This document shows, in pieces, positions 36,403 to 45,748 of a DNA stretch of 64,000 nucleotides. Source of the stretch: Natronogracilivirga saccharolytica (GTDB lineage Bacteria > Bacteroidota > Rhodothermia > Balneolales > Natronogracilivirgulaceae); NCBI RefSeq assembly GCF_017921895.1, contig NZ_JAFIDN010000003.1:372001-436000 (forward strand), given 5' to 3'. The notes below the pieces were generated by a model. The model saw only the letters and a program-made list of their open reading frames with translations, was not told the DNA's origin and did not search any database. How positions within the stretch are numbered: position 1 is the stretch's first letter; the number at the start of each line of letters is the position of its first letter. The position numbers were made by a program, and so were the translations under genes.

Positions 36403-38367
36403 ATGACTGAAAACAAAGACCCATCCGGCACGCAGGATAAGTCCCGAAGAAAAAAAGGGAAAGGCTCCGGCTTCCCCATATGGGTTTATATCATCCTGTT
36501 TCTGCTGTTGCTTGCCATTCCCTATCTGTCCATTTTTCCTGACGGGGTCAAGTCAATAACGTATAGCACCTTTCTTAAACAGGTGCAGGACGGGCATGTA
36601 GAAAGTGTAACCATTATCGACGGGACAACAATCGAAGGTTACTACAAGGCGGATTCGGTTGAAGAAGGACATATTTCCTATGAGATCTCAGAAAGTCCTT
36701 TCTCGGATGCACCGTTATGGTTTTCAGATGACGATGATCCTGACAAATATCCCTTTACGCTCACCATGATAGAAGGCGATGAAATTCGTGCCATCCTCGA
36801 TGAGCACGGAGTCGCCTATGATGCAAAAGTAAGTGACAACTGGTTCAGCAATGTCTTCATCTGGTTTATTCCGCTTATGCTGATCATTGCATTGTGGATA
36901 TTCATATTCAGAAGAATGAATCCGGGCTCACAGATGATGAATTTCGGAAAAAACAAAGCATCCCTCTATGATCATCAGAGTGACCAGAAAATTACTTTTA
37001 AAGAAGTCGCAGGCCTCCAGGAAGCAAAAGAGGAAGTAGAAGAAATTGTGGCGTTTCTCAAGGATCCGGCAAAATTTACCAAGCTTGGCGGCAATATACC
37101 CAAAGGCGTACTGCTCGTAGGTCCGCCCGGAACCGGGAAAACCATGATTGGAAAAGCCACGGCCGGAGAGGCGGATGTGCCGTTCTTCAGTCTGAGCGGA
37201 TCCGATTTTGTTGAGATGTTTGTTGGTGTCGGAGCCTCCCGGGTAAGAGATCTTTTCAAGCAGGCAAAAGAACAGGCGCCCTGCATAATATTCATCGATG
37301 AGATAGACGCCATCGGCCGCAGCCGGGGTAAAAATCAAATGTCCGGATCCAATGATGAACGGGAAAACACACTGAATCAGCTCTTGTCAGAGATGGATGG
37401 TTTCAACACCGGAAAAGGGGTTATCATTATGGCTGCAACCAACAGACCTGATGTTCTGGACTCCGCATTGATGCGCCCGGGCCGGTTTGACCGCCAGATA
37501 CTGATTGACAAACCGGATCTGAATGGCCGTATCGAGATCCTGGACGTCCATACTAAAAAACTTACAGTATCGGATAATGTAGATTTTCAGCTGCTTGCAT
37601 CGCAGACACCCGGATTCGCCGGTGCCGAACTGGCCAATCTGTGCAACGAAGCGGCCTTGCTTGCATCCAGAAGAAATAAAGAACACATTGAAATGGGTGA
37701 CTTTCAGGATGCTATTGAACGTGTGGTTGCAGGGCTTGAAAAAAAGAACAAGATCATTAGTCCGGCAGAGCGTGAAATCATTGCATACCATGAAGCAGGA
37801 CACGCCATAGCCGGATGGTTTCTGGAGCACACCGATCCTGTACTCAAGGTAAGTATTGTTCCCAGGGGATTTGCCGCTCTCGGATATACGCTGCAGACAC
37901 CGCTGGAAGACCGGTTTTTAATGACCACCGGTGAACTGGATGATAAAATATGCGCCTTGCTTGGCGGTCGTGTCTCTGAAGAAATAGTTTTCGGGAAAAT
38001 TTCCACCGGTGCAAGAAACGATCTGGAGCGAATTACCCAACTGGCTTATGCCATGGTCACCGAATACGGGATGAGTGATGAACTGGGGCATATATCGTAT
38101 AATGATATGTCCGGTGATACTGCTCCCGGATTTGGCAAAAAGTATTCGGATATCACTGCCCAGAAAATCGACCAGGCGGTTCAGTCGATTATCAACCGGA
38201 ACTATTCAAGAACCAGAAATTTGCTGCAGGAAAAGAAAAAGCAGCTGATTTCGCTTGCCAATGCTTTGCTGGAGAAAGAGATTCTCGATTCGGATGATCT
38301 TGCAGAACTGCTCGGAAAACGTCCGGCTGACAAAGATGAGAATGCCGGCGGATCAAGACCGGGATGA
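36403..38367 (+). CDS. ftsH: ATP-dependent zinc metalloprotease FtsH
   Basis: This 654-residue membrane AAA+ protease degrades misfolded membrane proteins and short-lived regulators. Two helices (about 27-46 and 150-170) flank a periplasmic domain. The AAA module has Walker A GPPGTGKT at 240-247, Walker [12 protein letters not shown] and the SRH with [18 protein letters not shown]. The zinc site is HEAGH near 463-467, with a third acidic ligand in the later DLERITQLA region. The N-terminal 20 residues are polar and Lys-rich. Length and start are normal. It stands after thiL and before the PTPS gene, apparently as its own unit. Confidence 0.97.
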   Translation: MTENKDPSGTQDKSRRKKGKGSGFPIWVYIILFLLLLAIPYLSIFPDGVKSITYSTFLKQVQDGHVESVTIIDGTTIEGYYKADSVEEGHISYEISESPFSDAPLWFSDDDDPDKYPFTLTMIEGDEIRAILDEHGVAYDAKVSDNWFSNVFIWFIPLMLIIALWIFIFRRMNPGSQMMNFGKNKASLYDHQSDQKITFKEVAGLQEAKEEVEEIVAFLKDPAKFTKLGGNIPKGVLLVGPPGTGKTMIGKATAGEADVPFFSLSGSDFVEMFVGVGASRVRDLFKQAKEQAPCIIFIDEIDAIGRSRGKNQMSGSNDERENTLNQLLSEMDGFNTGKGVIIMAATNRPDVLDSALMRPGRFDRQILIDKPDLNGRIEILDVHTKKLTVSDNVDFQLLASQTPGFAGAELANLCNEAALLASRRNKEHIEMGDFQDAIERVVAGLEKKNKIISPAEREIIAYHEAGHAIAGWFLEHTDPVLKVSIVPRGFAALGYTLQTPLEDRFLMTTGELDDKICALLGGRVSEEIVFGKISTGARNDLERITQLAYAMVTEYGMSDELGHISYNDMSGDTAPGFGKKYSDITAQKIDQAVQSIINRNYSRTRNLLQEKKKQLISLANALLEKEILDSDDLAELLGKRPADKDENAGGSRPG

Positions 38368-38482
38368 AAAAATAAAAGGAACGTGATAGTATAGCCAAAG
38401 GAACCGTTTGATTATGTTTTGCGTTGTCTTAAACTCACTGACCTGATACAACAACAATAATCCTGTCACGTAAATTATAACC

Positions 38483-38917
38483 GTGATCTACGTTACCCGG
38501 AAAGAACATTTTACCGCTGCACACCGGCTTCATAACCCGGAAAAAAGTGACGAATGGAACAGAGAGACATTCGGACCGTGCAATCATCCCAACTGGCATG
38601 GCCACAATTACGTCATCGAAGTGACCGTTGCCGGGGAGCCGGATCCGGATACCGGATACGTTGTTGATCTTGGCAAGCTGAAACATACCATACACAATCG
38701 CGTTTTAAATAAGTGCGACCACAAAAACCTGAATCTGGACGTTGATTTTCTGAAAGGTGTGATTCCATCTGCAGAAAATCTTGCAAGGTGTTTCTTCTTT
38801 GAACTTAAAGAAGATGTAAACGAGATCACTTATGACGGGCAATTGTATGCCGTCAGACTCTACGAAACAGAAAGAAACATCGCAGAATACCGGGAAGACG
38901 GAACAACACTTACATAA
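38483..38917 (+). CDS. 6-pyruvoyl-tetrahydropterin synthase family protein
   Basis: This 144-residue enzyme converts 7,8-dihydroneopterin triphosphate to 6-pyruvoyl-tetrahydropterin, or to 6-carboxy-tetrahydropterin in the QueD branch. Zinc ligands are His14, His39 and His41; the catalytic Cys33 lies in GPCNHPNWHGHNY with five residues between Cys and HGH, as in animal PTPS and unlike the three-residue spacing of E. coli QueD. That favours a true PTPS role in a tetrahydrobiopterin pathway. YETERNIAEY gives the C-terminal Glu. It ends 3 bases before folE2, which makes its substrate. QueD activity cannot be excluded. Confidence 0.88.
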   Translation: MIYVTRKEHFTAAHRLHNPEKSDEWNRETFGPCNHPNWHGHNYVIEVTVAGEPDPDTGYVVDLGKLKHTIHNRVLNKCDHKNLNLDVDFLKGVIPSAENLARCFFFELKEDVNEITYDGQLYAVRLYETERNIAEYREDGTTLT

Positions 38918-38920
38918 GTT

Positions 38921-39820
38921 ATGCATACAAACGGTTTAAAAAGATTCTACGATCCGACGTTTACGATTACGGATGCATATAAAAACACACTTCCGGACCT
39001 GCAAAACGGTCCGGCCTCACTGATTGAAGGGGCTAATGTGCCCATTCAGCAAGTAGGCATTTCCAATTTTCGCCTTCCGCTTCGATATGAACTGGAAGAC
39101 GGTTCTGTAATGACGCTGGAAACGTCAGTGGACGGCTATGTCAGTCTTGATGCCGGCAAAAAGGGCATCAATATGAGTCGTATCATCAGAACGTTCTACG
39201 ATTTCAAGGAAGAAGTCATGAATCAGGATGTTCTGGAGTACATTCTCAGGGCATATCGTGAAAACCTTGAAAGCAAGGAAAGTTATCTTCACCTCAAGGT
39301 AAATTTTCCCATGATTCAGGAAAGTCTCAGGTCTGATCTTAGCGGATATCAGTACTATCCGCTTTCAATAGAAGGCCATATGGATAGCATCGGCAAAATG
39401 CGCATGTTCATGCACCTGGATTTTGAGTACAGCAGCGCCTGCCCCTGCTCATACGAGCTTGCCGAGCACGCGCGCAAAACCCGGGATGTCGCCGCCATTT
39501 CCCACAGTCAGCGAAGTATTGCCAATGTATCAGTGGAGTGCAGTGAGCTGGCATCTCCCGAAAAACTGATCAGAACACTGCGTGAGGCATTGAAAACCGA
39601 GACGCAGGTAATGGTGAAAAGAGAAGATGAGCAGGCATTTGCAGAGCTGAACGGAGCGTATCAGAAATTTGTGGAAGATGCTGCACGGCTGATATATGAA
39701 CATCTCGACAAGCAGGATGAGATTGTCGATTTTGTTGTGCGGTGTGCGCATCTGGAAAGCCTTCACAGCCATGACGCCGTCAGCCGGATTTGTAAAGGGG
39801 TCCCCGGCGGTCTGCGATAA
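38921..39820 (+). CDS. folE2: GTP cyclohydrolase FolE2 (type IB)
   Basis: This 299-residue enzyme opens GTP to 7,8-dihydroneopterin triphosphate, the first step to folate, tetrahydrobiopterin and queuosine. FolE2 works with other metals when zinc is scarce, unlike FolE. The block KMRMFMHLDFEYSSACPCSYEL (positions 159-180) contains the metal-binding and catalytic Cys174, and HSQRSIANVSVE the late motif. Other marks are GISNFRLPLRYELEDG and GINMSRIIR. It is tightly coupled to the PTPS gene, so the two probably form a pterin operon. The downstream gene is convergent. Confidence 0.95.
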   Translation: MHTNGLKRFYDPTFTITDAYKNTLPDLQNGPASLIEGANVPIQQVGISNFRLPLRYELEDGSVMTLETSVDGYVSLDAGKKGINMSRIIRTFYDFKEEVMNQDVLEYILRAYRENLESKESYLHLKVNFPMIQESLRSDLSGYQYYPLSIEGHMDSIGKMRMFMHLDFEYSSACPCSYELAEHARKTRDVAAISHSQRSIANVSVECSELASPEKLIRTLREALKTETQVMVKREDEQAFAELNGAYQKFVEDAARLIYEHLDKQDEIVDFVVRCAHLESLHSHDAVSRICKGVPGGLR

Positions 39821-39943
39821 ACCTGGGGTATTATCCATTCCAGGTCCAGTCCAATACGAATTCTGTGAAACGCAGATTAAGCGCACCGTCAGGACAGATG
39901 TGACAAACGAGAACATGCTGCCCTGACGACGGAAGACTGAGGT

Positions 39944-42900
39944 TTATACTTCCTCCTCGATATCTACAGGAATCCCAAGGCCTTCTTTCACAAGCAGTTC
40001 CTGCTCGGCGGCGTGAATCTGTGCGGAACCGGTAGCAGGTGATGCCGAGGCAACTCTTCCGGCATACTCCAGCTTTTGTTTGTCATGCAGCATACTGCGC
40101 ATACGGGGTTCCATGTACTGCCAACCTCCCATGTTTTGGGGCTCTTCCTGGCACCAGACGATCTGTTCTGTATTCTTGTACCGATCCAGGATTTTGGATA
40201 TGCTTTCGTCAGGGAACGGATAAAACTGCTCTATACGTACAATAGCTACATTATCCGGCTTTTCTTTTTGGCGCATATCCTCAAGATCGTAATACACTTT
40301 TCCTGAGCAGAACACAAGACGTTTTGTCTTGCCGGAATCATCAGTGTTTTCGTCAGGTATGACTTCGTGAAACCTGCCTTCGGCAAGCTCTTCAATACTT
40401 GCCACAACCTTCGGATGTCTGAGCAGACTTTTCGGACTCATGATTACAAGTGGTTTTTTGTCCACTCTTAATGCCTGCCGTCTCAGCAGATGAAAATATT
40501 GTGCCGGTGTAGTACAGTTGGCAACCTGAATATTGTTGTCTGCACAGAGCTGGAGGAACCGCTCCAGACGGGCCGATGAGTGCTCCGGCCCCTGTCCTTC
40601 ATAAGCGTGTGGAAGCAACAGTACGATACCGCTCTTCTGCCGCCATTTGGATTCACTCGCTGCAATGTACTGATCAATTATGATCTGAGCTCCGTTATTG
40701 AAATCTCCGAACTGGGCTTCCCAGAGTACGAGCGCTTCCGGACGAAGAGAGCTGTAGCCAAACTCAAATCCCATTACAGCAAATTCACTCAATAAGCTGT
40801 TGTAGACTTTATAATTGGCCTGGTCTTCGTCGATGTTGTTGAGGGGTACAAAGTTCTGTTCTTTGCTTGTCCCGTGCAGAACGGAATGGCGATGAGAAAA
40901 CGTCCCCCGCTCGGAATCCTGCCCTGTCAGCCGGACAGGTTGTTTTTCGACCAGCAGACTGCCGAAAGCCAGGGCCTCGGCAAATCCCCAGTCGATTTTT
41001 TTCTGGTTTTTTTCAACAATTTCGCTGCGTTTGGCCAGAATTCTCAACAGCTTGGGATTTGCGTCAAAGTCCTGCGGAAGCGTGTTTAGCTTGTAGCCGA
41101 TCTTCTTTAGCTTGTCAATATCATAACGCGTATCTGGCAGATTCTGAGACCATTCTTTTTCCGTTTTGTCCTTTCTCTTCAGCTGTTTCCAGGTGAACTT
41201 GCCGGGACTTTGGGCCTTCTTTGCATCCTTGAACGCAGCTTCAAGCAGCTCATCAAACTCATCGAAAATTTGCTGTGTCTCTTTCCGGGTCAGCTCGTTT
41301 CGCTTCACAAGTTCACGGGTATACAGTTGACGCACACTCGGATGAGTGTCAATTTCTTTGTAGAGTCCGGGTTGTGTAAATGCCGGCTCATCTCCTTCGT
41401 TATGGCCGTGCTTGCGATAGCAGATAAGATCGATGACCACATCCTTGCCAAACTTTTGCCGGTAATCCAGTGCAAGTTTGATACTTTGAATAGCCGCCTC
41501 GGGTTCATCACCGTTCACATGGAAGATGGGAGCAAGAATCATCTTCGCCAGATCCGCGGCGTATTCGGTTGACCTTCCGTCTTTCGGCAGTGTTGTGAAT
41601 CCGATCTGGTTGTTGATGATAAGGTGGATGGTTCCTCCTGTTCGGAACCCTTCAAGCTGAGACATATTCAGTGTCTCGGCAACAACACCCTGACCCGCAA
41701 ATGCGGCATCCCCGTGAATGAGCAGAGGAATGACTTTCTTTCCGGCATCCTCCGTTTTCATCTTATCCTGAATGGCACGCGCAGCTCCCTCCACAACGGG
41801 ATTAACCGATTCAAGATGGCTGGGGTTGGGCATCAGAAGCATGTTGATTTCGTGATTATTCCCGGCCTTGTGAACTCCTGTAGTTCCAAGATGGTATTTA
41901 ACATCACCGGTACCCATGGCACTCTCGGGATCAATATTACCCTCAAACTCGGCAAATACCTTTTTATAGGACTTGTTCAGGGTATTTACAAGAACATTCA
42001 GCCGGCCGCGATGGGCCATGCCAAGAACCAGGTCCGATACTTCATAAGTAGCTGCCCGTTCTAGCAGGTAGTCAAGCATCGGGATCAGCGAGTCAGCGCC
42101 TTCCAGGGAAAATCGCTTGTGTCCGATGTACTTCTTGTGCAGGAACTCTTCAAAGGCACTGGCCTGATTGAGCTTCAGGAGGATCCTGCGCTTCTCCTCC
42201 TTGCTCAGACCCGGATCGTTCGTTGAGGACTCCATCGTATCACGCAGCCAGGACCGTTCGTCAATGTCAAGAATGTGCGTGTATTCAGCGCCAATATAAC
42301 CGCAGTACGTTTTTCGCAGAATGTCTATAATATTGCGAAGCGTGGTAACCTTGTCAGAGCCGGCCAGGTAAGGTACATAGAACTTACGGTCAAGATCCCA
42401 CATCGTCAGCCCGTGGTAATGGAAGTCAAGCTCCGGGTTGTATCCGGTTCCGAACTGAAGGGGGTTGAGCTCTGCCATAACATGCCCGTGCCTGCGATAA
42501 CGGTCCACAAGCCTGCTTACCGCAACTGCCTTTTTATCGGACTCGATATTGTCGCTGCCATCAAGGAATCCGGAATATTGGTCAACGCCAAACGGTATGG
42601 GCTCGTAGGGAATGTCGAGCTCTTCAAAAATGGATTCAAAAAAGTCGGTCGGACCGGCGAGAAATTCCTGAATGCGTGCCAGAAACGAGCCGGATTCTGC
42701 ACCCTGGATAATCCTGTGGTCGTACGTGCAGGTGACATTCATGACCCGGCTGATGCCGAGGTGGCTCAGCAGATCCTGGGACATTGACTGGAATTCGGCC
42801 GGATAATTCATTGCTCCGGTTGCTATGATGGCCCCCTGGCCTTTCATCAGACGCGGCATTGATGCGACAGTACCAATGGTTCCCGGATTGGTGATGGAAA

Positions 42901-43705
42901 TGGTGGTGTTTTCGAAATCTTCAACCTCGACTTCGTTGTTTCTGGCCCGGTCGATGAGATTGTTGAAGGCATTTAGAAATTCCGGGAATGAGAGTTTGTC
43001 AACGTCCTTGATGTTCGGCACAAGGAGACTGCGGGAGCCGTCTCTGTTTGGCAGGTCAATGGCAATTCCGAGGTTAACACTTTTCGGTATGACCCTGGCC
43101 GGTTTGTTGTCTTTCTCGCCGTAATGATGGTTGAGCTGGGGGTACTCTTTCAGGGCTCTTACGATAGCCCACGCAATAAAGTGAGTCAGTGATGCCTTGG
43201 GTTCAAGACGTTTTTCCAGGTAGCTGTTGATGATCCGCCGGTCTTCCATGAGCATTTTCACAGGAATGACACGCTGGGAAGTGGCCGTCGGCACTTCAAG
43301 GCTCTCATCCATGTTGGCGGCAATTTTTCCGGCAACTCCCTTTAGCAGCTTGACATCAGCCTGTTCGGTTTCCCGGTCTTCAGGCTCTTTTGTAACTTCC
43401 TTTTCGGACTTCTTCTTTTTTGCTTTGCTTACATCAGGGGCGCCCCGGCCTTCTTTAGTGTCCGGCTTTTTCTTTTCAGGTGCCTTTTTTTTATGCTTGT
43501 CTTCTGGAGGGGCCTCCATTTTTTCCGCCGGAAGAGTTGCCGTGTCAGTGTCCTCTGCCACGTCGGTCCCGCTCGCTCCGTTGCCCATTTCATCAAAATA
43601 TCTTCGCCAGTAGTCCGGGACGGATTCCGGGTTTTCGAGATACTGTTCGTATAACTCTTCAACGAGAGCTGCGTTTGGTCCGAATTGTGCTTCTAATTTC
43701 TTCAA
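39944..43705 (-). CDS. Single-chain 2-oxoglutarate dehydrogenase, E2-core fused to E1 (OdhA/Kgd type)
   Basis: This 1253-residue protein carries two activities. Residues 1-45 are the E1-type start (EQYLENPESVPDYWRRYFDEM), 46-120 a Lys/Glu/Pro linker, about 125-370 a dihydrolipoyl succinyltransferase catalytic domain with the active-site motif TYDHRIIQGAESGSFL near 322, and 380-1253 a thiamine-dependent E1 with the TPP site GDAAFAGQG to NNQIGF near 660-700. No lipoyl domain is seen. The order matches mycobacterial Kgd and corynebacterial OdhA, where E1 works with the lipoyl domain of another E2. It would feed the TCA cycle. It is one frame throughout, not an artefact, and is divergent from pepF. 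Confidence 0.93.
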   Translation of the reverse strand: MKKLEAQFGPNAALVEELYEQYLENPESVPDYWRRYFDEMGNGASGTDVAEDTDTATLPAEKMEAPPEDKHKKKAPEKKKPDTKEGRGAPDVSKAKKKKSEKEVTKEPEDRETEQADVKLLKGVAGKIAANMDESLEVPTATSQRVIPVKMLMEDRRIINSYLEKRLEPKASLTHFIAWAIVRALKEYPQLNHHYGEKDNKPARVIPKSVNLGIAIDLPNRDGSRSLLVPNIKDVDKLSFPEFLNAFNNLIDRARNNEVEVEDFENTTISITNPGTIGTVASMPRLMKGQGAIIATGAMNYPAEFQSMSQDLLSHLGISRVMNVTCTYDHRIIQGAESGSFLARIQEFLAGPTDFFESIFEELDIPYEPIPFGVDQYSGFLDGSDNIESDKKAVAVSRLVDRYRRHGHVMAELNPLQFGTGYNPELDFHYHGLTMWDLDRKFYVPYLAGSDKVTTLRNIIDILRKTYCGYIGAEYTHILDIDERSWLRDTMESSTNDPGLSKEEKRRILLKLNQASAFEEFLHKKYIGHKRFSLEGADSLIPMLDYLLERAATYEVSDLVLGMAHRGRLNVLVNTLNKSYKKVFAEFEGNIDPESAMGTGDVKYHLGTTGVHKAGNNHEINMLLMPNPSHLESVNPVVEGAARAIQDKMKTEDAGKKVIPLLIHGDAAFAGQGVVAETLNMSQLEGFRTGGTIHLIINNQIGFTTLPKDGRSTEYAADLAKMILAPIFHVNGDEPEAAIQSIKLALDYRQKFGKDVVIDLICYRKHGHNEGDEPAFTQPGLYKEIDTHPSVRQLYTRELVKRNELTRKETQQIFDEFDELLEAAFKDAKKAQSPGKFTWKQLKRKDKTEKEWSQNLPDTRYDIDKLKKIGYKLNTLPQDFDANPKLLRILAKRSEIVEKNQKKIDWGFAEALAFGSLLVEKQPVRLTGQDSERGTFSHRHSVLHGTSKEQNFVPLNNIDEDQANYKVYNSLLSEFAVMGFEFGYSSLRPEALVLWEAQFGDFNNGAQIIIDQYIAASESKWRQKSGIVLLLPHAYEGQGPEHSSARLERFLQLCADNNIQVANCTTPAQYFHLLRRQALRVDKKPLVIMSPKSLLRHPKVVASIEELAEGRFHEVIPDENTDDSGKTKRLVFCSGKVYYDLEDMRQKEKPDNVAIVRIEQFYPFPDESISKILDRYKNTEQIVWCQEEPQNMGGWQYMEPRMRSMLHDKQKLEYAGRVASASPATGSAQIHAAEQELLVKEGLGIPVDIEEEV

Positions 43706-43926
43706 AATCAGAAAATTTGATGTACCGGTGGATAAAATTATGCCGTAAGGAAAATGATCAGCTTAATGTATCAGGATGAAATTCATTACGCCAGTTAAAA
43801 ATAACGAAACAGAAGGGGAAAACGTTTTGATTTCGAAAAAAAATGAGCGTTAAATAGTTTCTCCGGATATACTTCCTCCCCGTTTTTTTTCTTATACTTT
43901 CCCATTCAACAAAACCAGATTTATTT

Positions 43927-45732
43927 ATGGCTGATAGTAAAAAAACCGGTGCTGAAAACATTCGTTGGGATTTGTCAGATCTTTACAAGGGACTGGATGA
44001 CCCGGCGTTTTCATCCGACCGTGAAAAAGCACTGGAGCTTGCCGGCACATTTGCCGGAAAATACCGGAACCGTGTGGCGAAACTTACACCTGCGCAGTTT
44101 GCCGAAGCACTGGAAGAGTACTCCGAAATCATCGAGCTGATGAGCCGTATCGGTTCTTTTGCCTATCTGAGCTGGACGACCAACACCGAAGACCCCGCAC
44201 TCGGAAAAGCCGTACAGGAGGCCAACGAGCTGTCATCAGAATTGTCACAAAAGGTCGTCTTCTTCACACTGGAGTGGCTGAGCCTCGATGAAGATACGGC
44301 AAAGCAGTGGATTGACAGTGAAGAACTCTCGTTTTACCGGCATTATCTTGAAACTTCGCGTCTGGACAAGCCCCATACCCTTGAAGAAAAAGAGGAGAAC
44401 ATTCTCACCGCCAAGTCTGTGACAGGTTCCAGGGCCTGGGTCCGGTTTTTTGACGAAACACTCGGAGCTTCCCGCTTTGATTTTGAAGGAAATCAGCTTA
44501 CGGAGACGGAGATTTTAAGTAAAATGCACGATCCCGATCGTGATGTCCGCCGTAAAGCTGCCCGGGTTTTTACCGACGGTCTCAAGAAAATGAGCCACCC
44601 GCTGACCTATGTATTCAATACGCTGCTGGCAGACAAGCACACAAATGACCGGCTGCGAAATTATCCGCACTGGCTCAGGGCACGAAATTTGTCCAACGAG
44701 ATATCGGACGAAAGTGTGACCTCTCTGGTCGATTCGGTTACCGCCCGGTATCCGCTCGTGCACAGGTTTTATGAGCTGAAAAAGAAGCTGCTGAACCTGG
44801 ATGAAATGAAAGAATATGACCGGTACGCACCCGTTCTGAAAAATCAGGAACGCATCGGCTGGAATGAGGCCAGAGACATTGTGCTCGAAGCATATAATGA
44901 GTTTCATCCGGAGATGGGCAACATCGCACGTCGTTTCTTTGACGAAGAATGGATTGATGCGGCTATTGTTCCCGGAAAACGGGGAGGAGCGTATTCCGCA
45001 TCAACAACACCGTCAGTGCACCCTTATGTCTTCATGAACTACGACGGCAAAATCCGTGACGTACAGACCCTGGCACACGAGCTCGGGCACGGTGTCCACC
45101 AGCATCTTTCCCGCTCTCAGGGTGTGCTGCAGTCAGGAACACCGCTCACAACGGCCGAAACAGCCTCTGTATTTGGTGAAATGCTCGTTTTTCAGAAGCT
45201 GCTCTCCTCGCTTGACAGTCCCGTGGAGAAAATGGCGCTGCTGACCGGTAAGATTGACGATACCATCGCAACGGTATTCCGTCAGATATCCATGAACCGG
45301 TTTGAAGACCGAATCCATAATGCCCGGCGCAATGAAGGCGAGCTGACTGCCGGCCGGTTTTCCGAATTGTGGATGGAGACGCAGCGGCCGGTTTACGGGG
45401 ACTCGGTCACGCTTACCGATGACTACAGTATGTGGTGGAGCTATATCCCGCATTTTGTTCATACACCGGGATATGTATACGCCTATGCATTCGGAGAACT
45501 GCTTGTCCTGGCTTTGTATCAGGAATATCAGAACTCGGACAACGATTTCAATCAAAAATACATGAAGATGCTGGAAAAGGGCGGGTCCGACTGGCCTCAC
45601 CGGCTTACGGCCGGACTTGGTGTAAATATTAACGAACGGGCATTCTGGGAGCGGGGATTGACCGCCATCGCATCCATGGTGGATGAAGCGGAGTCATTAC
45701 TGCCTGAACTCGATCTGCCACTGAAAGGATGA
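43927..45732 (+). CDS. pepF: Oligoendopeptidase F (M3 metallopeptidase)
   Basis: This 601-residue cytosolic peptidase cleaves short peptides. The HEXXH zinc site is HELGHGVHQHLS near residues 382-393, and the third ligand Glu is in TTAETASVFGEML. The preceding GKRGGAYSASTTPSVHPYVFMNY is a typical M3 substrate-side block. The length is normal for PepF. There is no signal peptide. The next gene starts 17 bases after it, so an operon of pepF with the GAF-domain gene and deoB is likely. Confidence 0.95.
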   Translation: MADSKKTGAENIRWDLSDLYKGLDDPAFSSDREKALELAGTFAGKYRNRVAKLTPAQFAEALEEYSEIIELMSRIGSFAYLSWTTNTEDPALGKAVQEANELSSELSQKVVFFTLEWLSLDEDTAKQWIDSEELSFYRHYLETSRLDKPHTLEEKEENILTAKSVTGSRAWVRFFDETLGASRFDFEGNQLTETEILSKMHDPDRDVRRKAARVFTDGLKKMSHPLTYVFNTLLADKHTNDRLRNYPHWLRARNLSNEISDESVTSLVDSVTARYPLVHRFYELKKKLLNLDEMKEYDRYAPVLKNQERIGWNEARDIVLEAYNEFHPEMGNIARRFFDEEWIDAAIVPGKRGGAYSASTTPSVHPYVFMNYDGKIRDVQTLAHELGHGVHQHLSRSQGVLQSGTPLTTAETASVFGEMLVFQKLLSSLDSPVEKMALLTGKIDDTIATVFRQISMNRFEDRIHNARRNEGELTAGRFSELWMETQRPVYGDSVTLTDDYSMWWSYIPHFVHTPGYVYAYAFGELLVLALYQEYQNSDNDFNQKYMKMLEKGGSDWPHRLTAGLGVNINERAFWERGLTAIASMVDEAESLLPELDLPLKG

Positions 45733-45748
45733 TAGTGATTATAAACAG

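Noticed and set aside
39832-39857. ACCTGG/CCAGGT inverted repeat between folE2 and the convergent odhA-type gene
   Set aside because: Only 6 bp with a long loop and no T run, so too weak to call a terminator.
39944-43705. Possible artificial fusion of E2 and E1 genes
   Set aside because: The frame is continuous over both domains, and the same order is known from Kgd/OdhA.
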